Assembly: GCA_949825025.1 (NCBI GenBank)
Contig: OX463785.1
Span: forward strand, 20,647,971 to 20,711,970
Length of the DNA stretch: 64,000 nt
Source of the DNA: Siphlonurus alternatus
Lineage: Eukaryota > Arthropoda > Insecta > Ephemeroptera > Siphlonuridae
Direction of reading: 5' to 3'
Shown here: positions 11,931-23,431 of the stretch, one piece after another
Layout: the number at the start of each line of letters is the position of its first letter
Position numbering within the stretch: position 1 is the first letter of the stretch
Made by a program: the position numbers and the translations under genes
The notes under the pieces: generated by a model
What the model saw: only the letters and a program-made list of their open reading frames with translations
The model's database searches: none
What the model was told of the DNA's origin: nothing

Positions 11931-13094
11931 AGAATATTAGTATTTAATAATTAATTAAACAATGAAAATAACTTTAATTTTACAAATAAAACACATACAA
12001 GTAAATAATAAATTTTAAGTAAATTTGAGTTTAATTTAATTTTTAAGTTACTACAAAAAGAAATCATAATTTTCCAGTACAACAAAATATCCCCTCCCTC
12101 CCAACCACCCAGCTACACTATTTTCCCTCACAAAGATGAAAGCCTCTCCATCAATCTCTCTGTTTACAGAACGACCTTCACAGCATACTGGAACACAAAC
12201 CGATATGTTGACCTGTCTGAAAGGTCACGTGGTCAAAAATGGAGGTTCAAGTGGAGTGCTGGAAGGAGTGGCCGCTCTACAAACAACTCTACACGATAGA
12301 GAATAATATTCTTGTACTTGGGTTATGTAAAATTATTATATTTACAACTACACAGTGATATTAAGTGATGTTAAATAAAGCTGCATGCCTATCTTGACAG
12401 CAAAATGGAACATTTCTACACGTTTGCAATATTGAGCCAATATTGTACAATAATGAGTTTTTTTTACTAATATCAGGTGAGGGCAGTAATGACTTTTATA
12501 TTTTACCAATTGAGAGTTCTTAATTGCATTCAAATTCTATAGCAGATAGCTCATTATTGCACATAATCATAGAAGACAGATTACTCATTATTCTGGACAA
12601 GGAACACATTATAGCATCGACAATACCACATTTTACTTGCAAGCTAAAAGCTGAATTTATAATTTTCATCTACTTTTCAGAGTAGAATTCTTATATACCC
12701 AAATAAAAATGTGGTTTTACGTTGAATGACGCAATGCTTCGATTAAGAAATATTTCTTTTTAAACATATTCAAGCGTTTCCACATTAAGCACATCACGTA
12801 ATGACGAAATCGCAATATATCTTCAAAGATGGCTGTCATAGAATTTAACAACAAATGCGCATTATTCATTTCACAATGCTTATGGAAATCCAACTTTTCA
12901 TTACTGACATGCATCAGTCGAAGCGTACTCTCCAATATAAAAAAAAATCCAGCCTGCAACATTAAAAAAACTCCAGCACAAATGATCACATGCATGGGAG
13001 TTCTGTATGCCCCAGTTTGCAAGTAGAAAATAGCGTGGCTTGCAAACGATGCATCTTGTGGCCGTCTGCTGTTTTGTCAGATTTATTGGAGCTG
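11931..13094. other. AT-rich intergenic DNA, no supported gene
   Basis: A minus-strand open frame (12717-13022, 101 codons) exists but shows no recognisable domain and starts at a non-ATG codon. Nothing else stands out. Confidence 0.5.
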
Positions 13095-13363
13095 TACCAA
13101 GACTGTGGATAAAGGTGTATTTACATTAGTGGGGATGCGACGCGATTTTGTAGCATCGCTTTGGTCCATTGATAAAAAAAATGTGTCCGTCCAGACTGAG
13201 GTTTTCACGGTTCCCTCAGTCTCACCCCAGCAAATGCTGCATGAGACACATAACAGGCCGTGGCCACCATCCTTTCCCTACTTTATTCCTTCCAATTAAC
13301 CTGCCGCGAGTTGTAAGCTTATGCGGATGTATCCTGGTAAAAAGAAAAAAAAAAAAAAAAAAA
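13095..13363 (+). mobile_element. SINE copy with poly(A) tail
   Basis: The same body as the SINE at 11660: TTTGGTCCATTGAT, GACTGAGGTTTTCACGGTTC, CCCTCAGTCTCACCCCAGCA, AACAGGCCGTGGCCACCATC. It ends in an almost pure A run (about 13338-13363), as expected for LINE-mobilised retroposition. The left boundary is approximate. Confidence 0.75.
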
Positions 13364-15323
13364 GTACCATAAGTGTATTCAACGAGCGAAATTACTCATT
13401 GAGTTATGATGTTATTTTTAATCACCAAATTTGACTGTCAATGAATGTTACAGCAAGTGCGCATCGCGTCGCAAACGAAAAATCACTCATGTACATCCAC
13501 CTTACGACTTGACTATGTGTAGGAGGAAAATATGCGACAAACTTCCATGCGACAAAGTACTGCAACGTTATTATAGTACGGTATATTTACGGTTCATCGT
13601 AAAAAAAAATCATGTTGCTTTTTTATAATAATAAAAAAGTTATTAAAAAAAAATGATGTTGCAAACTTTCAGTGAGAAATGTTTTTATTATTCAATCTGT
13701 CGTATATAATGACATCGTGAGTTTTAATTTTTTGTTTATTCACATTTTTATAATGATTTATAAAGCTATGAATAGGTTATACCACATTGCAGCATGATTT
13801 GGGTATCATATCCACTTACCAGGTAACAGCTATTATACCCTGTATTAAGTTACACTCAATACACCCCGTCATGTTATTACTGTTACCCTAGAACATTACT
13901 GAATTTACTGATGGCCACACGAAATTATATAATTTATGTGCACTAAATTTACGATCGCGTACGAAGGTAGCTGGCATTGTTTGTGGTCCAGGTGGGAATG
14001 GGTGGTGAGGCTGCTAGTGAAGCAACCACAGACATGCTAGAAGGCACCTTGACCGCACTAGACTGGAGAGGCTAGCCATAACTCCACGTTAGAGACAAAT
14101 TAGCGGTCAGAACAATGGAAATGACGTACTATCTTCTATACTTAATAAGCTCACAAATAAATAATGCCATCAGCTGTAATAATTAACAAGATTTAAATAT
14201 TAGCAATCAGAATTCATCCAGGTCTCGATGAAACTTTTGAACATGCAATACTGCTTGTGAATATATGGATTTATGCACCTTTTTCACTGCAGTCAATACT
14301 TAATTGCATTCAAGTTAAGTTCAAAATTTCTATATTTATTATTATTCAATATTTTCTTAATTTATATATTTTTAGCTGTGTAGGTATGCTTAATTTTGAA
14401 ATATAATTTATTATACTTAATGGTATTATTTTTGTTTCTATTATTACTATGACATTATATAAATATATAGAAATCATAATTATGCACTCTCATGTATGTG
14501 AACCATTATGTGTTAATTCAACAGTAAAATCGCATCACACAACACTCAGTTGGACGCCCCAAAGCGCACGTTCGTCTGTTGACGACAGCTGTGACGAGGG
14601 ACGTGGAGATCACGTGACGTCACGCTCGACTGCACAAGGAGGGCCGTGAGTTCGAACCTGGGTGACTGCAGATTTTTTTATTTCTCTTTTTAACACAGCA
14701 GAGCTCTCAATGAAGTTCATCTGGACGTAGCCTGCAGGTTTTTCATTCAGCTCCTCGTTGTAACGATTATATTCACTCGTGTTTCAAATACATTATATTT
14801 TATATAGCCTGGAGGACTCGATGAAAGTTTGGAACATTCAATACTTCTCATGAAGCTTGAATATGGAGACGTGTACTTTTTTCACAAGTTATTTAAAATG
14901 AATTCAAAAGCACTGTAACTACGCAGCTCAAGTAAGATTTTTTTCATTTGAAATATTATTTCATGTTTCATTATCACAGTTCTAATCACATATCTTTGCA
15001 TATTATATAAAGATATTCATTAATTAAATTATTTGTAAAAAAAATAAAACTATAAACTAGTATTTTAATAAAACAGAGCAAATATTTCACCACCTTGTTG
15101 TAATGATAAAATAAGGAGATAACACATTAGCGTCGCTCTAACCTCCTGCTAGGCAGGTAATTCTTGCTGTTATCTGGAGAGGCAAGTGTTGTAATCTCTC
15201 ACTACCTGTGGGGTTAAAGTCTTTAGTACGAGAGATTAACTACAGCATTGTTGGTGTAAGATTAGAACAATACTACCGTACAATAATGCTATTAATCTTG
15301 ATGTTGTTTATTTTGAGATCAAT
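13364..15323. other. Intergenic DNA with a GC-richer patch at 14540-14670
   Basis: Mostly AT-rich and featureless. The patch at 14540-14670 has several CpGs, a CACGTGACGTCACG palindrome (about 14611-14624) and a tRNA B-box-like GAGTTCGAACC. The T-arm does not pair and no cloverleaf forms, so it is not a tRNA gene; at most it is SINE debris. Confidence 0.45.
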
Positions 15324-15664
15324 ATGTTGTTGTTTTTCCTTCCATCATCCCCAATATCATCTCCAACGCTCATCACGTTCCTAATTTGTTGTGTACTTGG
15401 AGGCTCTGAAAGGTGTCAAGTTTTAAAGTACAAGTCACAACATGTCAGCCCCCGAGTGGTCGCAAGTTTTGTGAAGACGATCGTCAACTTTGTTGAGTCT
15501 TTCAGAGGAATCTTCCCTCACACGTCGGAGAGACTTTGGCGGCAGATGGGGAGGATTGGGGAGGAATTTGTAGCACTCAACATCGTAATTATTGGAATTC
15601 GCCTACTGCGATGTTCAAGTTTAAAATCGATATTTCATTCGTCTAAAAAAATATATATAAAAAT
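15324..15664 (+). other. GC-richer patch with an unassigned ORF
   Basis: An ATG at 15324 opens 129 codons, but the 3' portion runs into the MITE-B element that begins near 15665. The first about 110 codons lie in a patch with clearly higher G+C than its surroundings and several CpGs. The predicted peptide (MLLFFLPSSPISS..., later SERLWRQMGRIGEEF) matches nothing I know. The minus strand is also open over about 50 codons here. It may be an exon of an unknown gene, a regulatory patch or decayed repeat. Confidence 0.2.
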
Positions 15665-15987
15665 AAATGTAGTATTGACCTTAATTTTTTATACTTCAGA
15701 ATTGGATATATAGAGTGTGCACAGTTATGCTACCTTGATTTTTTTGCAGATTTTTTTGAGACCGGAAACTATTTTTAAAAAATTATTGAATGTCCTTTTT
15801 GTGACGTCACGAGGCGGCAAGTCCTATCTTTTTCTTAAAGAGCGGCGTCTCGTGACGTCACAAAAAACTTTCAATAATTTTTTAAAAATAGTTCCTGGTC
15901 TCACAAAAATCTGAAAAAATCAGGGTAGCATAACTTTGCACGCTTTATCCATTTTTGTGCTAAAAAAATTGAGGTCGATACTCCATT
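15665..15987. mobile_element. MITE-B foldback copy 1 (GAGGTCGATACTCC end type)
   Basis: Inverted-repeat element of about 320 bases. The arms carry GATTTTTTTGCAGATTTTTT, GAGACCGGAAACTATTTTTA and TTATTGAATGTCC, mirrored after a centre containing TGACGTCACGAGG and CGTCTCGTGACGTCAC. The right end reads TTGAGGTCGATACTCCATT. The left end is diverged. No coding capacity; short ORFs inside are arm artefacts. Confidence 0.85.
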
Positions 15988-17546
15988 CCAATACGAGAAT
16001 AAAATCGCGATTGCAACATTCTTTATTTATTCTAAAATTTATAAAATATTCTGATAGCTTCTCTTTTATTGATAACATATTGGAAATAAAAGTTTCAAGT
16101 TAACTAATTTTGCGATATGTTCCTACCGTCCTATCCAAACCTATGTGTAAAAAAAGAAGACGAGAATTGTTTTTTTTTATAAAAAATAATTTTTACAGGA
16201 AAATAAGTTCTTCATCCTTAAATGAAAGACTCCTAAGTAGGGGGAGGGGGTAGGAGATGTTTTTAAATGCAAAGATTTTATAGTTACTGAGAAAAATTCA
16301 AATTTTCTAACATGGTACGTGGCTTTGTATATGTACATATTTTATACATTTATAAATATTTTCTGTGGTAGACTACGCAAAATCATTCGCTAACTCACTA
16401 GTTTCTTGCTATTGTCGAGTTTTCGATTTAATACTTTATAACTATAAATTTATCAGATTTTCAGATTTGAAGAAAATTGTATCCCCTTTAAGCTAGACAA
16501 CTTGTCTAGCAACCAAACGTAGAGGGTAGCATATATAGCAGGGGCAAAGTGATGTTGCAGAAAAAGTTTTATAACTTTAGGGTGATGACGCATGCAAGGT
16601 TAACATTTTTAAAAAGTTTTAATTTTTACTAACAAGAAAAATGAACTAGATATTTCAACAGACTTTACAATTAAAGTTCACAGAAAAAGCAATTATCTCA
16701 CCTTTAGATTCTGCAAGCTCGGCATTTCAAACAAAACTCAAATCTTCTTAACTTGACGCAACAAAAATGACGTCACCGCAGAATTCTGTCTCTCAAAGAT
16801 GAGCTGTAGTTCGCAGATAGTTTCTCTCTTTGTTTTAAGTTCTGTACCAGATTAATGGAAGAGAAATTGGGTGCTCGATATTTAGTCCAAAAGGTAAGTA
16901 CTAAATTACATGTGAATTAATCAGTACATTGCTGGCAACCTAATTGTCATTTGGAACATCATGGATTCAAATACAATTATTATATATCGAAGGCAAAGTT
17001 AATAACCATATAATTAACCTGTAGTCAAGTGCTGATAAACTAATTTTCAGTAGACGCATATGGGAGTTACATTTCGGAGTCTCACGTAGTAACTATATTT
17101 AATTACATATCAACACTCAGTACTGTAATTAGGATTGACTCTTATGGATGTATTTTAATTTATAACTAAATTATAATATCTATGCATAATGATCTTCATT
17201 GTTCTCAAATTTATATAATTGAAATTTCTTTCGAACAGCCAAGAAATATTGTATTATTATATTTGACAATAATATTAATCACTTCATTTTTTTTTAAATT
17301 TTATAAATTTATATTTAAAAAATATATATTAAATACATAAAAAATCTGTAAATAAAAGATTAAAATATTTTAATTAAACTCTAATATGTAATGCTAAAAT
17401 AATTACTTACATCAAAATTTTTAATTTAAAAAATACTACAGAGTTTCAATAAAACTACATCGGAAAAAAAAATGAAATGAAATGAATAGTCTTAAAAAAA
17501 TTAATTATTGAAAAATACTAGAATGTGCTTAATTTTAATTTCTATC
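15988..17546. other. AT-rich intergenic DNA, no gene seen
   Basis: A G-rich stretch at 16235-16255 and a TGACGTCA at 16768-16775 are the only visible marks. Confidence 0.55.
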
Positions 17547-17655
17547 ACTACGTACACATGATGGTATTTAATACGTATTCGTTGACGTCGGTTAATGTTA
17601 TTCTTAGGAGGCGTCATCAACGGATACGCATTAAACACTGCCATGTAAACGTAAT
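17547..17655. mobile_element. Small foldback MITE-C, uninterrupted copy
   Basis: The left arm TTTAATACGTATTCGTTGAC mirrors the right arm GTCATCAACGGATACGCATT, with outer CACTACGTACACATG against CCATGTAAACGTAAT. The related copy at 54312-54748 is split by a MITE-B insertion, so this copy serves as the unoccupied comparison. Confidence 0.65.
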
Positions 17656-18078
17656 ATTTGTTCATCTTCACACCTGTGTATTTTATCACACCTTGCTCCC
17701 CAGGTAGACAAAGGTAGTTGTGTTGACAGAAGCTCTGCTCTGACTGAGGAGATTTGTGACTTGCAAACTTCTCTGTAAAGTTGACAAACCGCAGATACGA
17801 CGATACATCTACCACCTCAACAACATTAAAACTGGGGGGTGTCAAGTAACTTTAATAAACTTTGTCTTTCGTGAGACGTAATCTTATCTTGTGAAGTTTC
17901 TAGAGAAATATTTTAAGCGGTTCACCTTTTTATGCATCTATGTATCATACAACATACTTATATTACAGAAAATATGAAATATTTTATTATATTTTATCAA
18001 GTGTATAATATATGTAAGCTGTGATCATAACTCCCTATCTTTGCCAATTAGAAATTGGTCTCATAAAAAAGTTAAAAT

Positions 18079-18410
18079 AATGGACAACAAGCGTGAAAAA
18101 ATTTTATTGCAGAAATGAATAGAGGGTACCAAGTTATGCTACACTGAATTTTTCAGATTTTTTGAAACACAGAACTATTTTTAAATAATTATTAAAAGTG
18201 CGGCCACGCCCCCTGGAGGCGTCAATAGGCGTCGAGGCCCTATCCTTTTTATTAAGGATTCAGGGGTGTCAACTTAACTTACAGAACTTTCAATAATTAT
18301 TTAAAAATAGTTCCGGGTCTCAAAAAAATCTGAAAAAATTCAGAGTAGCATAAATTGGTGCCCTCTATTCATTTCTGCAATAAAAAATTTTCACGTAGGT
18401 TGTCCATTAC
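18079..18410. mobile_element. MITE-B foldback copy 2 (ATGGACAAC end type)
   Basis: Ends are TAATGGACAAC and GTTGTCCATTA, i.e. ATGG...CCAT flanked by TA. The arms carry TTATTGCAGAAATGAATAGA and AACTATTTTTAAATAATTAT and are mirrored. The centre (GGCCACGCCCCCTGGAGGCG) differs from the TGACGTCA centre of other copies. TA target duplication and long terminal inverted repeats fit a Tc1/mariner-derived MITE (inference). Confidence 0.9.
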
Positions 18411-19111
18411 AAATATTAAATTTGTATGTAACATTAAATGTTATTATTTATTTTTTATAATATAACTTAAATATTAATGTTTAGCATGAGATATTATGTG
18501 TGATAAGTGAATTCTTATTTAATTTTAGAATGGCCTCATTATGTCAGTCAAAAGTCCTTTGCTAAGCTGAATGTGAACGTTTCACTATCTAAGAACACAA
18601 AACCCTTCCTCTCTGAATGTAGAACGTATATATCTTTTCAATTTATGCTGCAACTTCTTTATTCGTTTCTTCTAAATTTTTTGTTCGATCTTCTCCCCGA
18701 CTTTTTCTCTTATATCAGCTGTAACAGCAAACTTGCAGGCGAGACAACAAATGTTGCTGGATTTTTATTTCAATTTATTCCTTGGCTCTTTCTACGGTGG
18801 AGAAGGGGTTGAAAAAGGGGGAAAGTAAGTGATGTGGTGAGTCCTTATCAAATTTTTATTTCTTTTCTCCCATTTTTATTCTTTGCATCTAAAATTAAAA
18901 TATCTTCCATATTTATTCTTTAATCTTAATTGTTTGTATTGGGAAAATTTACATGTCATATACACTAACGTGAGCTACTATACAGTAAATCGTCAAAATA
19001 TAAACTTTCATTAGGATATTCTATATTCATTTGGCAACGTTTAGAAAAATGTCTGAAACGTTAGAAGGAAAGAAGTTAAAAACCTAATATTTTCCGTCTG
19101 CATGTAAAAGA
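18411..19111. other. Intergenic DNA, no supported gene
   Basis: An open frame at 18507-18812 follows an acceptor-like AATTTTAG but encodes nothing recognisable and starts at GTG. Otherwise AT-rich. Confidence 0.45.
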
Positions 19112-19348
19112 GAGCGGGAACCATTTTTAAAAAATTATTGAAAGTCAGTTTTATGACGTCACGGGCGATTAGCGCCTATCCTTTTTTTTAAGGACAGACT
19201 TCTCGTGACATCATAAAATCGACATGCAATAATTTTTTAAAAATAGTTCCCGGTCTCTAAAAAATCTGAAAAAAAATCAGAATGGCATAACTTTGCACCC
19301 TCTATCCATTTCTGCAATAAAAAATGTCATGCAAATTGTCCATTCTAT
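19112..19348. mobile_element. MITE-B foldback copy 3, left-truncated
   Basis: Starts within the left arm at GAGCGGGAACCATTTTTAAA. The centre has TTATGACGTCACGGG, and the right arm is complete to ATGCAAATTGTCCATT. About 85 bases of the outer left arm are missing, so it is an older or deleted copy. Confidence 0.8.
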
Positions 19349-19884
19349 AATTATAGTTATGTAGTATTTACTATCAAATTATTGTTTGTTTTTTTTTGTA
19401 TTAAAGACAACAATTTAAAATATAGAAAATGTTAATTGTGAACATTCCCTGCATGATGTTTAGCAAAAAAATTAAAATTATATGGCATTTTATTATTTTT
19501 TTAATTAATTATAGATTATAGACCAGGTATATTAATATTAAATCTTACAATTGTTAGTTTTATTGTTATATATATTATATACTAATTTTATTGTCTAATG
19601 TATTATACTGTACATGTCTTTAAATTTATTATTGGAGTTAAATAAAAAAGACTGAATTTTGAATTGTATTGTAGTTATTGTACAGTATAGATCAATAAAT
19701 TGATTTTTCTCCTTTGAAAATTTAAATGTAAATATTTTTTCTTGCTCCCACATCAGCAAATCTTCAAAAAATATGCTCTATTTTATTTTTTTTTTAAAGA
19801 AAATATTATTGTTACAAAAATACTGTAACTACATAATTTACAAGTATAAGAAATTTTCTGCAATTTTCATCGAAAAAATTCACA

Positions 19885-19994
19885 GGCCATGCCCCTTTTT
19901 TTAAAAAATCGCGCCTCCGGCGGGGGTTTTGCCCCTAAGGGCCCCCTATGATTTTTGAAACCCTTCCCTTGGTGAAATCCTGGCTACGCCACTG
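19885..19994 (+). mobile_element. hAT-like element, 3' end fragment
   Basis: Ends CCTGGCTACGCCACTG with an upstream ATCGCGCCTCCGGCGGGGG. Both match the right end of the 60559-61380 element (ATCGCGCCTGCGGCGGG and CCTGGCTACGCCACTG). No matching left end is visible nearby, so it is a truncated relic. Confidence 0.7.
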
Positions 19995-20679
19995 AAAGGG
20001 TCACTTTAGATTTTTTTTTAATTTTTCATGTACCTCTCACCCGGCCCCCTCCTCCTTCCTCCCGCTTCATCAATAAATAAATTTGAGCACCGGCAGGAAT
20101 TTTGACAAGTCGGCGCCTATGGATATTTCAGCAAATTAGTTTCGCCAGAAAATCTGTTTTATAAATAACACCATGTATATCAACGTCATACCTCCATTGT
20201 ATAAATAAAATAGCAATTTCACACAACACCAAATACAAAAATCTCACAAAAATAGCATTTTTAAAATATTATAGCAACATTAGTTTAGTCAGACAAAAGT
20301 TCTTCATTTTTTACCACTATCTAAGAGTGAAATTTAATTGTGCATGAAAATTCAGAGAACAAAGTAAATTTTTCATTTTAGTGCTAATTTTAATTATGAT
20401 AATTAATTTTCACTACTGGAAATATCGAAATAACAAAGGGAGAGAGGAAAAGGGATCTATATATTTTGGACAAATCATGCCACATGCACGAAATAGGTAA
20501 CCTAAAAAATATTAAGAGTTGCATCTATCAAAAAGGCAAACTGCAATTAAATTACCAAAAAGTGGGGACGAAATAACCAACAACAATTTTTTCAAAGTGG
20601 GAAAGAAGTTTTAAGTAAGGCTTAAAAAAAAAAAAATGAAAAAATTACCCTTCGTTATATGGGAAGGTATAATGCTATA
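19995..20679. other. AT-rich intergenic DNA, no gene seen
   Basis: A short C-rich stretch at 20040-20066 is possibly more transposon debris. Nothing else is recognisable. Confidence 0.5.
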
Positions 20680-21002
20680 TAATGGACAATTTGCATGACA
20701 TTTTTTTATTGCAGAAATGGATAGAGGGTGCAAAGTTATGCTACTCTGATTTTTTTCAGATTTTTAGAGACCGGGAACTATTTTTAAAAAATTATTGAAA
20801 GTCGATTTTATGACGTCACGAGGAGTCTGTCCTTAAGAAAAGGATAGGCACTAAACGCCCGTGACGTCATAAAACTGACTTTCAATAATTTTTTAAAAAT
20901 AGTTCCCGCTCTAAAAAAAATCTGAAAAAATTCAGAGTAGCATAATTTGGTACCCTCTATCCATTTCTGCAATAAAAAAATGTCATGCAAATTGTCCATT
21001 AT
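20680..21002. mobile_element. MITE-B foldback copy 4 (ATGGACAA end type)
   Basis: TATAATGGACAATTTGCATG at the left is mirrored by CATGCAAATTGTCCATTATG at the right, giving ATGG...CCAT with flanking TA. Two TGACGTCA octamers (20811-20818 and 20862-20869) sit symmetrically around the centre. This is among the best-preserved copies. Confidence 0.92.
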
Positions 21003-21555
21003 GGTTCAGTATCTTTAACCGTATATATAAACACATTTCTCTCATAATTATTTATAATTGTTACTGAATACTGTTGTTTTTGTATTAATTTAATATTTTA
21101 CCTAAATATCAAATAGTATTTCAAGCATATTTCTACAATGGAATTCGTTCGACATATAAACAATTTTTTGGATCATTTCAGTTTTTTAACACAAAATGTT
21201 GCATCAAAGCTCTTGTGTTCTCAAAGCTTTGAGTTCTGTATTTGAGCCTGCAGCTAGTACCTCGTTATATTGTAGCAAAGGAGCTTTTTTCTCAGCCAAA
21301 TTTAATTAGGCATGTTTTAGAAATAACATAACAAACTCCCTTTTTAACCTAATGTTCTTTTCTACAGATCTCATTATAAGTTACAAGCTAGTTTTTTCAT
21401 TTGTAATTCTAAGTCTGCATGTATGTAATTATTTAATTAAGTTGAAAGCAAATGCTGTAATGATGATTACATAGTTCTCAAATTTATAACTAAATTTTTG
21501 TTAAATTACTTAAAATTAACAAAAGTTTCAAATATTTGCTACTGTTATAGTAACT

Positions 21556-21627
<72 letters not shown>

Positions 21628-22012
21628 CTATATTAATTATTAATGTTGTTTTGAATCTAATTAATAATTAAGTGTAATTAATTTTATATCATGTTTTCAA
21701 ATTCTAATTAAATTTTAACTTATCTCATGCAAAGTTATGGCTTAATTATGTCTACACATTACAATAAATTTATTGATTTCTCTGTAAAAGAACTCCCCTA
21801 ATTGTATAATAAGTTTGTATTGGATAAAATAAAAATATTTCCCATCACGTTGGCTTGGTGCCACATTGCTCTTATATTTAACACTAATGATATGATGATA
21901 AAATCTTCTTTAGTAGTTAGAATGTGTCTCAAATCTCCAGACAAAGCAGTAAAAAAAAATACAACGTTAACACTATACAAGAAAGCAATCTGAATACTCC
22001 AACCTAACATGA
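21003..22012. other. AT-rich intergenic DNA with a GA tract
   Basis: Apart from the (GA)n tract at 21560-21625 there is nothing recognisable. Confidence 0.55.
21560..21625. repeat. (GA)n microsatellite
   Basis: About 66 bases of uninterrupted AG dinucleotides. Confidence 0.97.
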
Positions 22013-22050
22013 TATAAACTCCGATAGTCTAAATATCTGCATCATCAGAA
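22013..22050 (+). promoter_or_regulatory. Possible TATA box and initiator
   Basis: TATAAA at 22013-22018 is followed about 30 bases later by ATCATCAGAAC, an initiator-like TCA at the usual spacing, and about 50 bases further by the ATG at 22097. The spacing fits an arthropod RNA polymerase II core promoter. TATAAA is common by chance in this DNA. Confidence 0.25.
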
Positions 22051-22096
22051 CATACAAAAAGTAGCTCCAGGTACGACACTGTCCGGAGTGCGGTAC

Positions 22097-22321
22097 ATGG
22101 TCTGTCTGGTGTGTTTATTGCTAATTGTCACGGTGGTAAAAGACGTGCAGAGATCAGCTGATAAAGACAAAGGCTGCGTCCCAAAATGTCAATGTCTTGG
22201 TATAGGAGGCGAAGATTCGTGTACTTGTACAATTGACTTTAATTTAACCTTAGCATTACTAATGAATTTTTTGTCCCGCATTACACCAAAAGGATGGGGG
22301 TCGAAACAACCCAATATTTAA
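22097..22321 (+). CDS. Possible small secreted Cys-rich peptide
   Basis: From ATG 22097 the frame encodes 74 residues. Residues about 2-14 are strongly hydrophobic (VCLVCLLLIVTVV), like a signal peptide. A charged segment (KDVQRSADKDKG) follows, then a cysteine cluster with spacing C-x3-C-x-C-x8-C-x-C (GCVPKCQCLG, EDSCTCT). A TATA/initiator-like pair lies upstream and AATAAA lies 85 bases past the stop (22407-22412). Against it, roughly the last 26 codons fall in a repeat shared with 4578-4665, so the true C-terminus may differ or splice out; a strong acceptor-like TTTTTTTGCAG ends near 22370. I do not recognise the family. It may be a real peptide gene, a first exon, or chance. Confidence 0.25.
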   Translation: MVCLVCLLLIVTVVKDVQRSADKDKGCVPKCQCLGIGGEDSCTCTIDFNLTLALLMNFLSRITPKGWGSKQPNI

Positions 22322-22475
22322 AGCAACAAGTTAAAAAAATACTTTTTTTTTCTCACTTTTTTTTTTGCAGAAATACTACCTTATTGGCTAACCATGGATT
22401 AAAGAAAATAAATGTGTAATGGGTGGTCTCGACTCCCTCCCCTCTTCCTTAGTAATGCTATAATGGTTAATTTTC
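22240..22475. repeat. G-rich hairpin repeat (GGAAGAGGGGG family), copy 2
   Basis: The left part has AGCATTACTAATGAATTTTT, TTACACCAAAAGGATGGGGG and TCGAAACAACCCAATATT. The right part (about 22415-22475), reverse-complemented, reads AGCATTACTAAGGAAGAGGG and GTCGAGACCACCCATT. It matches the 4578-4885 copy block by block. The two arms enclose an acceptor-like poly-T. Confidence 0.5.
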
Positions 22476-22894
22476 AGTTCCAAATTCTTTAACCGAAAAT
22501 GCAATTAAATAAATTCTACATGAAGAAAAAAAAAGTAAGTTGAATTCTTTTAGAAAAAGAATCAAGTACAAATCAAGATAAAAATAGATTCCACAACACT
22601 TTTCCCATTCATCGTATTAAGTTAGTGTCTATTTGTTGCTTTAATACCCATGCTATCACCTAGAAAAAAAAATCTACCAAGAGGAAGAACTTGAACGTTG
22701 AACACTACATCACCGCTAAAGCCATCTGTTGCTCAAGGATTTTTTTTATGTTGGTGGCTATCAGTACCTTTAATCTTACATGTACATCTTGTCTGCTAGT
22801 AGAAATTTATCTAGTAGTAGAAAAAAAAATGGGAGTAAATAGAACTCACGCTTAACACGCGGTTTTTCGATTACCAGACATACAACTATATTGT

Positions 22895-23022
22895 ACAGTT
22901 ACGGACAAAAAGAATGGGACACTTCGCATGCCTTGAAAAGAATACCCTTGGCTGATCTGACAACACTGCTGAAGCTCAGTTAAGTTGTCTCTTTCATCTT
23001 TTCTACCTGGATAATAATAGAC
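22895..23022 (+). mobile_element. Tc1/mariner-like transposon end relic, copy 2 (interrupted)
   Basis: Starts TACAGTTACGGACAAAAAGA, then GGGACACTTCGCATGCC and TGACAACACTGC, parallel to 10376-10560. It is interrupted at 23023 by MITE-A and resumes after 23182 with GTTGCCAC, which aligns with GTTGTCACC in copy 1. Confidence 0.5.
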
Positions 23023-23025
23023 AGT

Positions 23026-23179
23026 GGGGGACATTCACCAAGCTCTTTAGCCCCCGCTATAGCCTCGATTTTTATCACTGGTGCCAAGCCAGTGATAAAC
23101 CATGTTTAGCTCCATGTTTAGCACCAGGGATAAAAATCAAGGCTAAATTGGGGGTTAAAGTGCTTCGTAAATGCCCCCC
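23026..23179. mobile_element. Foldback MITE-A, copy 2, nested in the Tc1-like relic
   Basis: Ends GGGGGACATTCAC and GTAAATGCCCCCC. The mirrored arms contain ATCACTGGTGCC, CATGTTTAGC and ACCAGGGATAAAAATC blocks shared with copy 1. Direct AGT flanks lie at 23023-23025 and 23180-23182. The duplication ACT/AGT is the same trinucleotide (on opposite strands) as at copy 1. Confidence 0.75.
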
Positions 23180-23431
23180 AGTGTTGCCACACAGCATGGC
23201 AAGTGAACTATTTATTGGTAGCTACTCTGAATCTCATGCATCGAAGGGACCATAAAAATGCCTATTTGTTAACATGGTATCGGTAACGATATGTATTGAA
23301 TTTGAGGAGAGAAGGTCAGAAGATATGCCTGGTTTTATCACTCATACATTAATGCCAAACGTCGTTTATGACGTCACCCATAAGGCCTTTATAGGCATTT
23401 TATATTGTCCTGTCGGTACGTTAAGGGGATA

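Noticed and set aside
12717..13022. 101-codon minus-strand frame
   Set aside because: Non-ATG start, no domain, and background codon use.
14611..14680. tRNA gene (GAGTTCGAACC resembles a B box)
   Set aside because: The T-arm does not pair and no D-arm, anticodon arm or acceptor stem can be formed.
18507..18812. 101-codon frame after an acceptor-like site
   Set aside because: GTG start, low-complexity Phe/Leu-rich peptide with no recognisable family.
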